Positions 15,651 to 24,096 of a stretch of 42,073 nucleotides of DNA are shown here, in pieces. Position 1 is the stretch's first letter, and each line of letters starts with the position of its first letter. Both the position numbers and the translations under genes were made by a program. This DNA is from an uncultured Prevotellaceae bacterium. Its GTDB lineage: Bacteria; Bacteroidota; Bacteroidia; Bacteroidales; Muribaculaceae. The DNA lies in NCBI GenBank assembly GCA_947165485.1, contig CAMVAP010000027.1, forward strand, positions 1-42,073, given 5' to 3'. The notes beneath the pieces were generated by a model. It made no database searches and was not told where the DNA came from. It saw only the letters and a list, made by a program, of their open reading frames with translations.

Positions 15651-15670
15651 CAGTTTGTAACAAAATCAGT

Positions 15671-16840
15671 ATGAGAGAAACAAGACGAAATATTGCGGTG
15701 CTGGGCAGTACCGGGTCCATCGGACGTCAGACGCTCGACATCATTGCCGAGTACCCCGACTTGTTCAGCGCCTGGTTGCTGGTGGCTCACAGCAGTGCCG
15801 ACTTGCTGATTGCCCAAGCCCGCCTGTGTCACCCTCACATGGTCATCATAGCCGATGAACAGTACTACGAATATGTGTGTGATGCACTTGAGGGTACAGG
15901 CATCGAGGTAGCCACGGGCAGTGCCGCCATAGCTCAAGCAGTGACTTCTGCTGAAATTGACACCGTCGTGACAGCCATGGTGGGTTACAGCGGTCTGGAA
16001 TCAACGATAGCCGCTATCCAGGCAGGTAAGCGCATCGCCCTGGCCAACAAGGAAACGCTGGTTGTTGCCGGTGAGCTGATCAACCGCTTGTTGCAGGACT
16101 CCACGAGTGTGCTCTACCCTGTTGATAGCGAGCATGGAGCATTCTACCAGTGCCTGGTGGGCGAGCGGATGCAAGATGTGGAGAAGTTGTGGTTGACGGC
16201 TTCGGGTGGCCCGTTCCGCACGTTACCCAAGCAGCAGCTTGCCACCGTCACCGCTGCCGATGCCCTGAAGCATCCCAACTGGTCGATGGGTGCCAAGATC
16301 ACCATCGACTCGGCCACAATGATGAATAAAGGATTTGAGATGATCGAGGCGAGATGGCTCTTTGGCATCGAGCCACGGGACATCGAGATTGTGGTGCATC
16401 CCCAGTCCATCATCCACTCGATGGTGGCCTTTAAGGACGGCTCGGTCAAGGCTCAGCTGGGACTGCCCGACATGCATCTGCCCATCCGTTATGCACTGGG
16501 CTTACCCGATGGGCGACTGGCAAGTGACGGGCGCAAGATGACCATCGAGGACATGGCGACACTGACGCTGGAGCGCCCCGACTTTGACAAGTTCCCATTG
16601 TTGAATACGGCCTATGCCGCTGCACGCCAGGGCGGGACCGCCCCCTGTGTGATGAATGCGGCCAACGAGGTAGCTGTTGCCGCCTTCCTACAAAACAAGA
16701 TCAAGTTTACCGACATTTATACAATCATTGAGCAGACGATGGCTCAAGCACCTTACGTAGCACATCCCACCTATGACGACTACGTGGCCAGCAATGCCGA
16801 TGCACGGGCCCGAGCCTCAGAGCTAATAGGCATTTTTTAG
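15671..16840 (+). CDS. dxr: 1-deoxy-D-xylulose 5-phosphate reductoisomerase
   Basis: 389 residues, the normal family length. Converts DXP to MEP with NADPH, the first committed step of the MEP isoprenoid pathway. The NADPH-binding motif VLGSTGSIG is at the N-terminus (about 9-17), ALANKETLV at about 118-126, and the metal-binding PVDSEHGA at about 147. GGPFRT and MMNKGFEMIEA are conserved active-site segments. The start was set at 15671 because the promoter lies just upstream and the product then begins in the usual place; the frame stays open to 15500 but that portion encodes repeat sequence. The gene is followed by rseP after a repeat-rich spacer, as in many bacteria where the two are neighbours. 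Confidence 0.96.
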   Translation: MRETRRNIAVLGSTGSIGRQTLDIIAEYPDLFSAWLLVAHSSADLLIAQARLCHPHMVIIADEQYYEYVCDALEGTGIEVATGSAAIAQAVTSAEIDTVVTAMVGYSGLESTIAAIQAGKRIALANKETLVVAGELINRLLQDSTSVLYPVDSEHGAFYQCLVGERMQDVEKLWLTASGGPFRTLPKQQLATVTAADALKHPNWSMGAKITIDSATMMNKGFEMIEARWLFGIEPRDIEIVVHPQSIIHSMVAFKDGSVKAQLGLPDMHLPIRYALGLPDGRLASDGRKMTIEDMATLTLERPDFDKFPLLNTAYAAARQGGTAPCVMNAANEVAVAAFLQNKIKFTDIYTIIEQTMAQAPYVAHPTYDDYVASNADARARASELIGIF

Positions 16841-16960
16841 GCATTTTTAGGCTTTAGGTTATAGGCTATAGGTGTTTGAGAATGCCAACTAGAAACTAGA
16901 AACTAGAAACTAGGGACTAGAAACTAGAAACCAGAAACAACTGACAACTGTAAAATATAA
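16841..16960. repeat. TTAGGCTTTAGG plus tandem CTAGAAA spacer upstream of rseP
   Basis: TTTTTAGGCTTTAGG and a TATAGGCTATAGGTG stretch are followed by about seven tandem CTAGAAA-type heptamers (16887-16938) and AACTGACAACTGTAAA. Closely similar sequence recurs upstream of the rlmI-like gene at 18382-18450. Confidence 0.8.
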
Positions 16961-16962
16961 AA

Positions 16963-18378
16963 ATGAATCCTACACTGATAAAGATTATTGAATTTTTCCT
17001 TTCCTTGGGTCTGCTGGTAATGATCCACGAGTTTGGCCATTATTGTTTTTCACGCCTCTTTGGTGTGTGGGTAGAGAAATTCTACCTTTTCTTCAATCCA
17101 TGGCTCACCATTGCCAAGTGGAAACCTGGCAAGTATGTCAAGTGGTTCTCCCACGGCAATGAGATGGCTGTAGCTGGCGAGAACGACCAGAGCGAGAACA
17201 AGCAGTCGTGGCGTGCTACCGAGTATGGAATCGGGTGGCTCCCATTGGGCGGTTATTGCTCTATCGCCGGCATGGTGGATGAGTCGATGAACACCGAGGC
17301 CATGAAGCAACCTGCCAAGGCTTGGGAATTCCGCAGCAAGCCTGCATGGCAACGCCTGTTGATCATGCTGGGTGGTGTACTGTTCAACTTCCTGCTGGCT
17401 ATCATCATCTATTCCTGCATCGTTTATGCCGTGGGCGAGCAGTACATTAAGTTTACCGATGCTACCGAGGGCATGGAATATTGCGACGGAGCGCACAAGG
17501 CGGGATTCGTCGATGGAGACATCCCCTTGAGTGCCGACGGCCATCAGCTGGATTATCTCAACTATGATGCAGTCAATGCGATGCTTATTGCCAATGAGGT
17601 GACCGTGCTGCGCAACCACAAGGACACAGTGACCATCACCCTGCCCAAGAACTTTATCTCGATGATTCAGAAGGATGCCGAGGACAAGGAATCGTTCATG
17701 ACTTACCGTATTCCCGTTGTCATTGGGCAGATACAACCTCGCATGGGTGCCGAGAAAGCAGGATTGAAAGAGGGGGACCACCTGATTGGTGTGAATGGTG
17801 TACCCACTCCCAGTCACAGCCTGTTCACTCAGGAACTTGCCAAGCACAAGGGTGGAACGGTGAGTCTCGATTACCTGCGTGATGGCAAGAAAATGACGGT
17901 CACGGGGGTTCCAATCGATAATAGCGGCATGTTAGGTATATCCCTGGCTCCTGGTGTGGATATTTTCCACACGACTCTCAAGCATTACAACCTGTTGCAA
18001 TCCATTCCACGTGGAATTCAGATGGGCTGGAACCAACTGGTTTCTTATACCAAGTCCCTGAAGATTCTCTTCACCCCCGATGGCGCTAAGAGCCTGGGTG
18101 GTTTCGGTACCATTGGCAGCATCTTCCCGCCCACATGGGACTGGTTGGCATTCTGGGAATTGACCGCATTTATCTCGGTCGTACTTGCTGTGATGAACGT
18201 GCTGCCCATTCCAGCGCTTGACGGTGGTCACGTGATGTTCCTGCTCTATGAGATCATCACTCGTCGCAAACCTAGTCTGGAATTTATGGAAAAGGCTCAA
18301 TATGTGGGTATGGTACTGCTGATTGCCCTGCTGTTGTTTGCCAACGGAAATGACATCTATAGATTTTTCATTAAATAA
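16963..18378 (+). CDS. rseP: RIP site-2 metalloprotease RseP
   Basis: 471-residue inner-membrane zinc protease. The catalytic HEFGH lies in the first membrane helix (residues 22-26). The second zinc-ligand motif NVLPIPALDGGH is near the C-terminus (about 411-422). A PDZ segment (about 245-330, IGQIQPRMGAEKAGLKEGD) sits between, and a further region at about 160-220 may be a second degenerate PDZ domain. The C-terminus has two hydrophobic helices. The family cleaves anti-sigma factors or remnant signal peptides inside the membrane. It sits downstream of dxr; a 122-base repeat spacer separates them, so co-transcription is possible but not shown. Confidence 0.95.
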   Translation: MNPTLIKIIEFFLSLGLLVMIHEFGHYCFSRLFGVWVEKFYLFFNPWLTIAKWKPGKYVKWFSHGNEMAVAGENDQSENKQSWRATEYGIGWLPLGGYCSIAGMVDESMNTEAMKQPAKAWEFRSKPAWQRLLIMLGGVLFNFLLAIIIYSCIVYAVGEQYIKFTDATEGMEYCDGAHKAGFVDGDIPLSADGHQLDYLNYDAVNAMLIANEVTVLRNHKDTVTITLPKNFISMIQKDAEDKESFMTYRIPVVIGQIQPRMGAEKAGLKEGDHLIGVNGVPTPSHSLFTQELAKHKGGTVSLDYLRDGKKMTVTGVPIDNSGMLGISLAPGVDIFHTTLKHYNLLQSIPRGIQMGWNQLVSYTKSLKILFTPDGAKSLGGFGTIGSIFPPTWDWLAFWELTAFISVVLAVMNVLPIPALDGGHVMFLLYEIITRRKPSLEFMEKAQYVGMVLLIALLLFANGNDIYRFFIK

Positions 18379-18381
18379 ACA

Positions 18382-18450
18382 GGTTTTAGGCTATAGGCTT
18401 TAGGTTATAGGTGTTTGCCGATGCCAACTAGAAACTAGAAACAACTGACC
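18382..18450. repeat. TTAGGCTATAGG/CTAGAAA spacer upstream of the rlmI-like gene
   Basis: Shares with the rseP spacer, in the same order, TTAGGC, TTTAGGTTATAGG, TGTTTG, ATGCCAACTAGAAACTAG and AACTGAC. It has fewer heptamers. The match is far above chance and suggests a spreading or gene-converted intergenic element. Confidence 0.8.
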
Positions 18451-18456
18451 AACTAT

Positions 18457-19638
18457 ATGAACTATAAGAATGTAACCCTCAAGCGAGGTAAGGAAGAGTC
18501 TCTCCAGCGTTTCCATCCGTGGGTATTCTCGGGTGCTATTGCTGTTGCCGACGACACTATTGAAGAGGGCGATCTGGTGACTGTTTATGCACACGACGGA
18601 ACTCTCATCGGCAACGGACACAGTCAGGTGGGGAGCATCGCCGTGAGAATGCTCACCTTTGATGACACAGCTATCGATGAGGCTTTTTTTAAACAACGGC
18701 TCAACGATGCTTACAAGATGCGCCAAGTGCTGGGACTGCAACGCGAGGACAATAACGCCTATCGCCTCGTGCATGGCGAGGGTGACTTCTTGCCTGGCCT
18801 GGTGGTGGATGTCTATGGTCCCACAGCAGTCATGCAGGCTCACTCACCCGGGATGCACTTTGCCCGCAATATCATTGCCCAGGCTTTAATCCAATTGCCC
18901 GGCATACGCAATGTGTATTACAAGAGTGAGACCACCCTGCCCTATAAGGCCCACCTTGACCCTATGAACGACTACATCATTGGTAAAATGGAGACCGACG
19001 AAGCGCTGGAAAACGGACTTCGCTTTCATGTCGATTGGCTCAAGGGACAGAAAACTGGCTTTTTTGTCGATCAGCGTGAGAACCGCAGCCTGCTGGAAAG
19101 ATATAGCAAGGGTCGCCGGGTACTCAACATGTTCTGTTACACAGGAGGCTTTTCGGTCTATGCCATGCGTGGCGGTGCCCAGTTGGTTCACTCGGTCGAT
19201 AGTTCGGCCAAGGCTGTTCGCCTCACCGATGACAACGTGGCTTTGAACTTCGCTCCCGATGACGGTCGTCACAAGTCCTATGCCGAGGATGCCTTCAAGT
19301 TCCTTGACAATATGGAGCCTAATGCCTATGACCTCATCATCCTGGATCCGCCCGCATTTGCCAAGCACAAGAGTGCCTTGCGTAATGCTCTGGTGGGCTA
19401 TCGCCGCTTGAATGCCAAGGCGCTGGAGAAAATGCCTCACGGCAGTATCCTGTTCACCTTCTCTTGCTCCCAGGCGGTCAACAAGGAGCAATTCCGCCTT
19501 GCCGTGTTCAGTGCCGCAGCTCAGACTCGCCGCAAGGTGCGCATCCTGCACCAGCTCACCCAGCCCGCCGATCATCCCATCAACATTTATCACCCTGAGG
19601 GTGAGTACCTCAAGGGGCTCGTGCTGTATGTGGAATGA
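18457..19638 (+). CDS. rlmI: RlmI-like 23S rRNA 5-methylcytosine methyltransferase
   Basis: 393-residue class I SAM methyltransferase with an N-terminal PUA domain (about 1-75, LKRGKEESLQRFHPWVFSGA). Then a linker domain and the Rossmann methyltransferase domain: motif I region NMFCYTGGFSVYA (about 223), acidic SVDSSAKA, and catalytic motif IV LDPPAFAKHK (about 296). A later FTFSCSQAV (about 330) carries the Cys seen in m5C enzymes. The family methylates 23S rRNA cytosine (C1962 in E. coli). The exact target here is inferred from family resemblance. It may be a separate transcription unit from rseP. Confidence 0.88.
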   Translation: MNYKNVTLKRGKEESLQRFHPWVFSGAIAVADDTIEEGDLVTVYAHDGTLIGNGHSQVGSIAVRMLTFDDTAIDEAFFKQRLNDAYKMRQVLGLQREDNNAYRLVHGEGDFLPGLVVDVYGPTAVMQAHSPGMHFARNIIAQALIQLPGIRNVYYKSETTLPYKAHLDPMNDYIIGKMETDEALENGLRFHVDWLKGQKTGFFVDQRENRSLLERYSKGRRVLNMFCYTGGFSVYAMRGGAQLVHSVDSSAKAVRLTDDNVALNFAPDDGRHKSYAEDAFKFLDNMEPNAYDLIILDPPAFAKHKSALRNALVGYRRLNAKALEKMPHGSILFTFSCSQAVNKEQFRLAVFSAAAQTRRKVRILHQLTQPADHPINIYHPEGEYLKGLVLYVE

Positions 19639-19694
19639 TGCTGTTCACACGTAATCAAGAAAATACAATACATTAATTATAATCATAAAAAACA

Positions 19695-20132
19695 ATGAAA
19701 AAGTATTTTATCCTTTTTGCTGTCGTGGCTCTCATTTCCATGACCGCATGTAATGAGAAACCTGCCAAGACTGAAAAATCCGAAACGCCCGCTTCAGAGC
19801 AAGTGGACACTGCCAAGCAGGCAGCACAGCCCAAAGTAAACGTTGAGAAAGCTGCGCCCACCGAGGACGGTAAGGACCACATTGTGGCCGAATTTGACAC
19901 CCAGGACAACCAGGTGCGCCTTGAGAATCTGGCCGACGGTACCTATCGTCTGAGCATGTGGAAAAAAGGACAGGACAAGGGTGGCAAGGCCGATCAGGTC
20001 ATTGAGACCAAGAAGTGTGTCCTGCAAGGTGGCAATTACCTGATGCGTGACGAGGACGGAACCGTTTATGTTATTGATTCCAACAAGGGATCTGTAGCTG
20101 TGATGGACAAGAAAAACATCAAGAAGTTATAA
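19695..20132 (+). CDS. Small lipoprotein of unknown function
   Basis: 145 residues. A lipoprotein signal ends at the lipobox TAC with Cys19. A Lys/Glu/Pro/Ala-rich flexible stretch follows (about 20-58), then a compact C-terminal part (about 60-145) of short beta strands, including RLENLADGTYRLSMWKKG and a repeat-like VYVIDSNKGSVAVMD. I do not recognise a family. It sits 22 bases upstream of the DPP III gene, so the two are probably co-transcribed. Confidence 0.72.
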   Translation: MKKYFILFAVVALISMTACNEKPAKTEKSETPASEQVDTAKQAAQPKVNVEKAAPTEDGKDHIVAEFDTQDNQVRLENLADGTYRLSMWKKGQDKGGKADQVIETKKCVLQGGNYLMRDEDGTVYVIDSNKGSVAVMDKKNIKKL

Positions 20133-20154
20133 CCATTAACATCAATTTAATAAG

Positions 20155-22155
20155 ATGAAGAAATTATTTTTTGCTGTCATTACGACGGCACTAGCAACCA
20201 CCGCTATGGCTCAGAACAACAGCAACTTTAACTACTCGGTGGACCGTTTTGCCGACATCGAGGTGCTACGCTATCAGGTGCCTGGATTTGAGGAACTTTC
20301 ACTCCAGCAGAAGGAGCTGGTCTATTACCTCACCGAGGCAGCCCTCAATGGCCGTGATATCCTCTTTGATCAGAATTGCAAGTACAACCTCATGGTGCGT
20401 CAAGCACTGGAGGATATCTACCGCAATTATCGCGGTGACAAGAATGACAAGGACTACCAGGCTTTCCTCAAGTATCTGAAGCAGGTGTGGTTTGGTAACG
20501 GCATCCATCACCACTACTCGATGGACAAGTTCATCCCAGAGTTCTCCAAGGGCTTCTTTGACAAGCAGTTTGCCGCACTTCCCGGTGCCGACAAGCGTGC
20601 AGGGGAAAAGAAAGTGCTTGACCGCGTGATCTTTGACCCCACCTTCATGGCTAAGCGCGTTAATCAGGCCGATGGAGAGGACTTGATCCTCACCTCGGCA
20701 TGCAATATGTATGAGGGTGTGACCCAGCAGGAAGTGGAAAATTTCTACAATAACCTCAAGGACACCACCGACCTGACGCCCATTTCATGGGGACTCAACT
20801 GCAAGGTGGTGAAACGCAATGGCAAGATTGTCGAGGAGCCTTACAAGGTGGGCGGTCTCTACAGCAAGGCCATCGAGAAGATTGTCTATTGGCTCCAGAA
20901 AGCTGCCACTGTTGCCGAGAATGAGGGCCAGCGCGCCTATATTAATGAGCTGATCAAGTTCTATCAGACTGGTTCGTTAAAGACTTTTGACGACTACAGC
21001 ATCATGTGGGCCGAGGAGACCAAGAGCGATGTGGACTTCATCAACGGCTTCATCGAGAGTTACGGTGACCCTCTGGGCATGACTGGCTCATGGGAGGGTA
21101 TGGTTAACTTCAAGGATAAAGCTGCTTCACGCCGCTCCAAGCTCATCAGTGACAATGCCCAGTACTTTGAGAGCAATTCTCCTGTTGACAACCGCTTCAA
21201 GAAGAAGAACGTCAAGGGCGTGAGTGCCAAGGTCATCACTGCCGCCATCCTGGCCGGTGACAGCTATCCCTCTACCCCCATCGGCATCAACCTGCCCAAC
21301 AGCAACTGGATACGTGCCGCCCACGGTTCCAAATCGGTATCGATCGATAACATCACCGATGCCTACAACAAGGTGGCCGCCGGAACTGGCTTCAATGAGG
21401 AGTTTGCTTACAGCAACGTCGAGGTGGAACTCATGAAGAAGTATCTTGACATCGCTGACGCATTGCACACCGACCTGCACGAGTGCCTGGGCCACGCTTC
21501 GGGACAACTGCTTCCCGGTGTTGACCAGGATGCACTCAAGGCCTATGGCTCATCGCTTGAGGAAGGCCGTGCCGACCTGTTTGCCCTCTATTACCTGGCC
21601 GATCCCAAACTTGTTGAGCTGGGTATCTTCCCCAATATGGACACCTACAAAGCCGAGTATTACAAGTATATCATGAACGGCTTGATGACCCAGTTGACCC
21701 GCATCGTGCCGGGCAAGGACATTGAGGAGGCACACATGCGCAACCGCAAGTTCATCAGCGAGTGGTGCTATCAGCATGGCAAGAAAGACAATGTCATTGA
21801 GTATGTAAAGCGTGATGGCAAGACTTATATCCGCATTAATGACTATGAGAAGTTGCGTGGCCTGTTCGCACAGCTCCTTGCCGAGGTGCAGCGCATCAAG
21901 AGCGAGGGTGACTATGAGGCTGGACGTCAGCTGGTCGAGACCTATGGTGTGAAAGTTGATCCCGCCATCCACAAGGAAGTTCTCGCCCGCTACGAGGGTC
22001 TGAACATTGCACCTTACAAGGGCTTTGTCAATCCCATCTACACGCCCGTGTATGACAAGAACGGCAAACTCATCGACGTGAAAGTTTCCTACACCGAGGG
22101 CTACATCGACCAGATGCTGCGCTACGGTCAGGACTACTCTCCCCTCACCCACTAA
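20155..22155 (+). CDS. Dipeptidyl peptidase III (family M49), exported
   Basis: 666 residues, close to known bacterial DPP III enzymes. The zinc site is HECLGH (H442, E443, H447), the HExxxH type unique to M49. The second motif EEGRAD begins at E469 and supplies the third ligand. The N-terminal 19-20 residues form a signal peptide ending TTAMAQ, implying a periplasmic enzyme that releases dipeptides from peptide N-termini. It follows the small lipoprotein closely. A strong terminator ends the unit at 22182-22222. Confidence 0.94.
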   Translation: MKKLFFAVITTALATTAMAQNNSNFNYSVDRFADIEVLRYQVPGFEELSLQQKELVYYLTEAALNGRDILFDQNCKYNLMVRQALEDIYRNYRGDKNDKDYQAFLKYLKQVWFGNGIHHHYSMDKFIPEFSKGFFDKQFAALPGADKRAGEKKVLDRVIFDPTFMAKRVNQADGEDLILTSACNMYEGVTQQEVENFYNNLKDTTDLTPISWGLNCKVVKRNGKIVEEPYKVGGLYSKAIEKIVYWLQKAATVAENEGQRAYINELIKFYQTGSLKTFDDYSIMWAEETKSDVDFINGFIESYGDPLGMTGSWEGMVNFKDKAASRRSKLISDNAQYFESNSPVDNRFKKKNVKGVSAKVITAAILAGDSYPSTPIGINLPNSNWIRAAHGSKSVSIDNITDAYNKVAAGTGFNEEFAYSNVEVELMKKYLDIADALHTDLHECLGHASGQLLPGVDQDALKAYGSSLEEGRADLFALYYLADPKLVELGIFPNMDTYKAEYYKYIMNGLMTQLTRIVPGKDIEEAHMRNRKFISEWCYQHGKKDNVIEYVKRDGKTYIRINDYEKLRGLFAQLLAEVQRIKSEGDYEAGRQLVETYGVKVDPAIHKEVLARYEGLNIAPYKGFVNPIYTPVYDKNGKLIDVKVSYTEGYIDQMLRYGQDYSPLTH

Positions 22156-22181
22156 TATTTCGATTTTTTAACCACTGATTC

Positions 22182-22222
22182 AGCGAGGAGACTACTTGTC
22201 ATGTCTCCTCGCTATATTTTTA
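22182..22222 (+). terminator. Rho-independent terminator after DPP III
   Basis: Perfect 11-bp stem AGCGAGGAGAC (22182-22192) with GTCTCCTCGCT (22203-22213), 10-base loop, then ATATTTTTA. Confidence 0.9.
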
Positions 22223-22279
22223 TCATGCTGGTTCAATAAAAAGATAGGATTGCGGTGATTGGAACTGAATTCTTTTCAC

Positions 22280-22287
22280 TATTTTTG
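22280..22287 (+). promoter_or_regulatory. -7 box of the GH20 gene
   Basis: TATTTTTG fits TAnnTTTG 33 bases before the ATG at 22321. The -33 element is poorly defined (TTG at 22259-22261 or 22250-22252). Confidence 0.5.
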
Positions 22288-22320
22288 CAAACAATAAAAA
22301 TTAATTATAGATGAATTGAT

Positions 22321-23979
22321 ATGAAGAGACTTGCAATCATTGTCATGTTGATAGTCACCATCGTTGTGACAACTATGGCACAGGAACCAACGGCTGATTA
22401 TCGTGTCGTTCCGTTGCCCGAGAGGATTGATGGAATCAAAGGTGCTGATTTCAGACTTACCAATCAATGCTTCATCAACTATCCGGCTGGCAACCGTGAG
22501 ATGGAAAGCAATGCTGCCTTATTAAGCCAGTATATAGAAGAATTGACTGGCATTCACATGAGTACCCGCCCTTGCCGCGATACAAAGTCCAGCGTCAACC
22601 AGGCTGACCGCAATGGCAACATTTCACTTCTCATCGACGCTAAGGCGGATAATAACGAGGGGTATTGCATCCTGGTCACTTCACGGGGCATAGAAATCAC
22701 CGGCAAGACCCCTGCGGGGATTTTCCATGGCATACAGGTGTTGCGTCAATCGTTGCCCGTGGGCAAGACCCCGCTTGTGCTCATGCCCGCAGTGCAGGTG
22801 GAATCCTCACCCCGCTTTCCTTACCGGGGTATGCATCTGGACTGCTCCCGTCACTTCTTCCCCGTCTCGACAGTTAAACATTACATCGACTTGCTGGCCT
22901 TGCACGGCATGAACCGCTTGCACTGGCATCTCACCGATGACCAGGGATGGCGCGTGGAGATCAAGAAATATCTTCGCTTGTCCGAGGTGGGGGGATGGCG
23001 CAATGGCACCACGCTTGGCCACAATTCACCAGTAAACGACGGCATACGCTATGGTGGTTATTACACTCAGGAGGAAATACGTGATATCGTGCGCTATGCC
23101 GCTCAACGATATATCACCATCATCCCCGAGATTGATATGCCTGGACACATGTTGGGTGCACTTGCCGCCTACCCTGAATTGGGATGCACTGGCGGCCCCT
23201 ATGAAGTGTGGGGCATGTGGGGCGTACATGACGATATCCTGTGTGTGGGCAAGGACCAAACACTCCAATTTGTGAAGGATGTGCTCGACGAGGTCATGCA
23301 GTTATTCCCTGGAGAATATATCCACATTGGCGGTGATGAGTCACCTCGTGTGCGATGGCAAGAATGTCCTCGGTGCCAGCAGCGCATCCAGGATATGGGC
23401 ATACGCGCTGATGAAAAGCAGAGTGCCGAGGCACGCTTGCAGGGATGGTTTACAACCCAGGTGCAGCAATACCTGAGTGAACATGGCCGTCGCATCATCG
23501 GTTGGGACGAACTGCTGGGTTGCGACGTGGATGCAACAGCCACTATTATGTCATGGAGAGGGGCTGAACCTGGCTCACAGGCAGCCTTGCAAGGGCACGA
23601 TGTGATCATGTCGCCCGTTGATCCGTTATACTTTGACTACTATCAGACCAGCCAGACATGGAATGAGCCTACCGCTTTTGGAGGCTGTAACACGCTCAAG
23701 AAAGTCTATGACTTTGACCCTGTTGCCGCCGACTTGCCTGCCGACAAACGCAAGCACATCCTCGGGGTCCAGGCCAACCTGTGGACTGAATATGTCACCT
23801 GTGAGCCACAGATTGACTATCAGGTGATGCCCCGAATGGCCGCCCTTGCCGAATTACAATGGCTCCAACCCGAGGACAAGAATTACTCAGATTTCAAGGC
23901 TCGTCTGCCCCACTTGGTAGAAATCTACAAACTCTATAACTGGACTTATCGGGCCAAAAGCCTGGTCCTTGAAGACTAG
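22321..23979 (+). CDS. Beta-N-acetylhexosaminidase, GH20
   Basis: 552-residue secreted GH20 enzyme. The signal peptide ends near TTMAQ (about residue 21). An N-terminal GH20b-type alpha/beta domain (about 28-160) precedes the TIM barrel. Conserved barrel motifs are HWHLTDDQGWR (about 200), EIDMPGH (about 274) and the catalytic Asp-Glu pair in HIGGDES (D339, E340). The later WRGAE and ANLWTEYV are the aromatic and Glu residues that line the sugar pocket. It removes terminal GlcNAc/GalNAc from glycans in the periplasm or at the cell surface. It lies convergent to nhaD with a bidirectional terminator between them. Confidence 0.96.
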   Translation: MKRLAIIVMLIVTIVVTTMAQEPTADYRVVPLPERIDGIKGADFRLTNQCFINYPAGNREMESNAALLSQYIEELTGIHMSTRPCRDTKSSVNQADRNGNISLLIDAKADNNEGYCILVTSRGIEITGKTPAGIFHGIQVLRQSLPVGKTPLVLMPAVQVESSPRFPYRGMHLDCSRHFFPVSTVKHYIDLLALHGMNRLHWHLTDDQGWRVEIKKYLRLSEVGGWRNGTTLGHNSPVNDGIRYGGYYTQEEIRDIVRYAAQRYITIIPEIDMPGHMLGALAAYPELGCTGGPYEVWGMWGVHDDILCVGKDQTLQFVKDVLDEVMQLFPGEYIHIGGDESPRVRWQECPRCQQRIQDMGIRADEKQSAEARLQGWFTTQVQQYLSEHGRRIIGWDELLGCDVDATATIMSWRGAEPGSQAALQGHDVIMSPVDPLYFDYYQTSQTWNEPTAFGGCNTLKKVYDFDPVAADLPADKRKHILGVQANLWTEYVTCEPQIDYQVMPRMAALAELQWLQPEDKNYSDFKARLPHLVEIYKLYNWTYRAKSLVLED

Positions 23980-24021
23980 GTCACAATCAGGAGGCTGGCC
24001 TCCTGGTCTATCAAGCACAAA

Positions 24022-24065
24022 ATTCCCACCGTGAGTATGTGATGGCCTCAACGGTGGGAATCTTT
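24022..24065. terminator. Bidirectional terminator between GH20 and nhaD
   Basis: Perfect 11-bp stem ATTCCCACCGT (24022-24032) with ACGGTGGGAAT (24051-24061), followed by TCTTTA on the plus strand and a T-run on the minus strand. A further 7-bp hairpin CAGGAGG/CCTCCTG lies at 23988-24005, just after the GH20 stop. Confidence 0.85.
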
Positions 24066-24096
24066 ATTAACCTTGTAATTGTTTTATGACGCTCCC

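Larger units (their letters stand above)
14706..15670. other. 965-base spacer between the ATPase gene and dxr
   Basis: No well-supported gene. It contains the 21-bp inverted repeat at 14721-14790, an AT-rich stretch with one 31-codon minus-strand frame, two GAGACGC palindromes (15241-15313), a partial and a full TTTCCAC/GTGGAAA repeat (15433-15568), and the dxr promoter. Base composition in 15000-15240 is far richer in A+T than the surrounding genes. Confidence 0.7.

Noticed and set aside
15500..15670. N-terminal extension of dxr
   Set aside because: It encodes repeat sequence, and the promoter at 15621-15650 lies inside it.
16887..16938. CRISPR-like or coding tandem repeat
   Set aside because: A simple heptamer repeat without spacers, in an untranslated gap.
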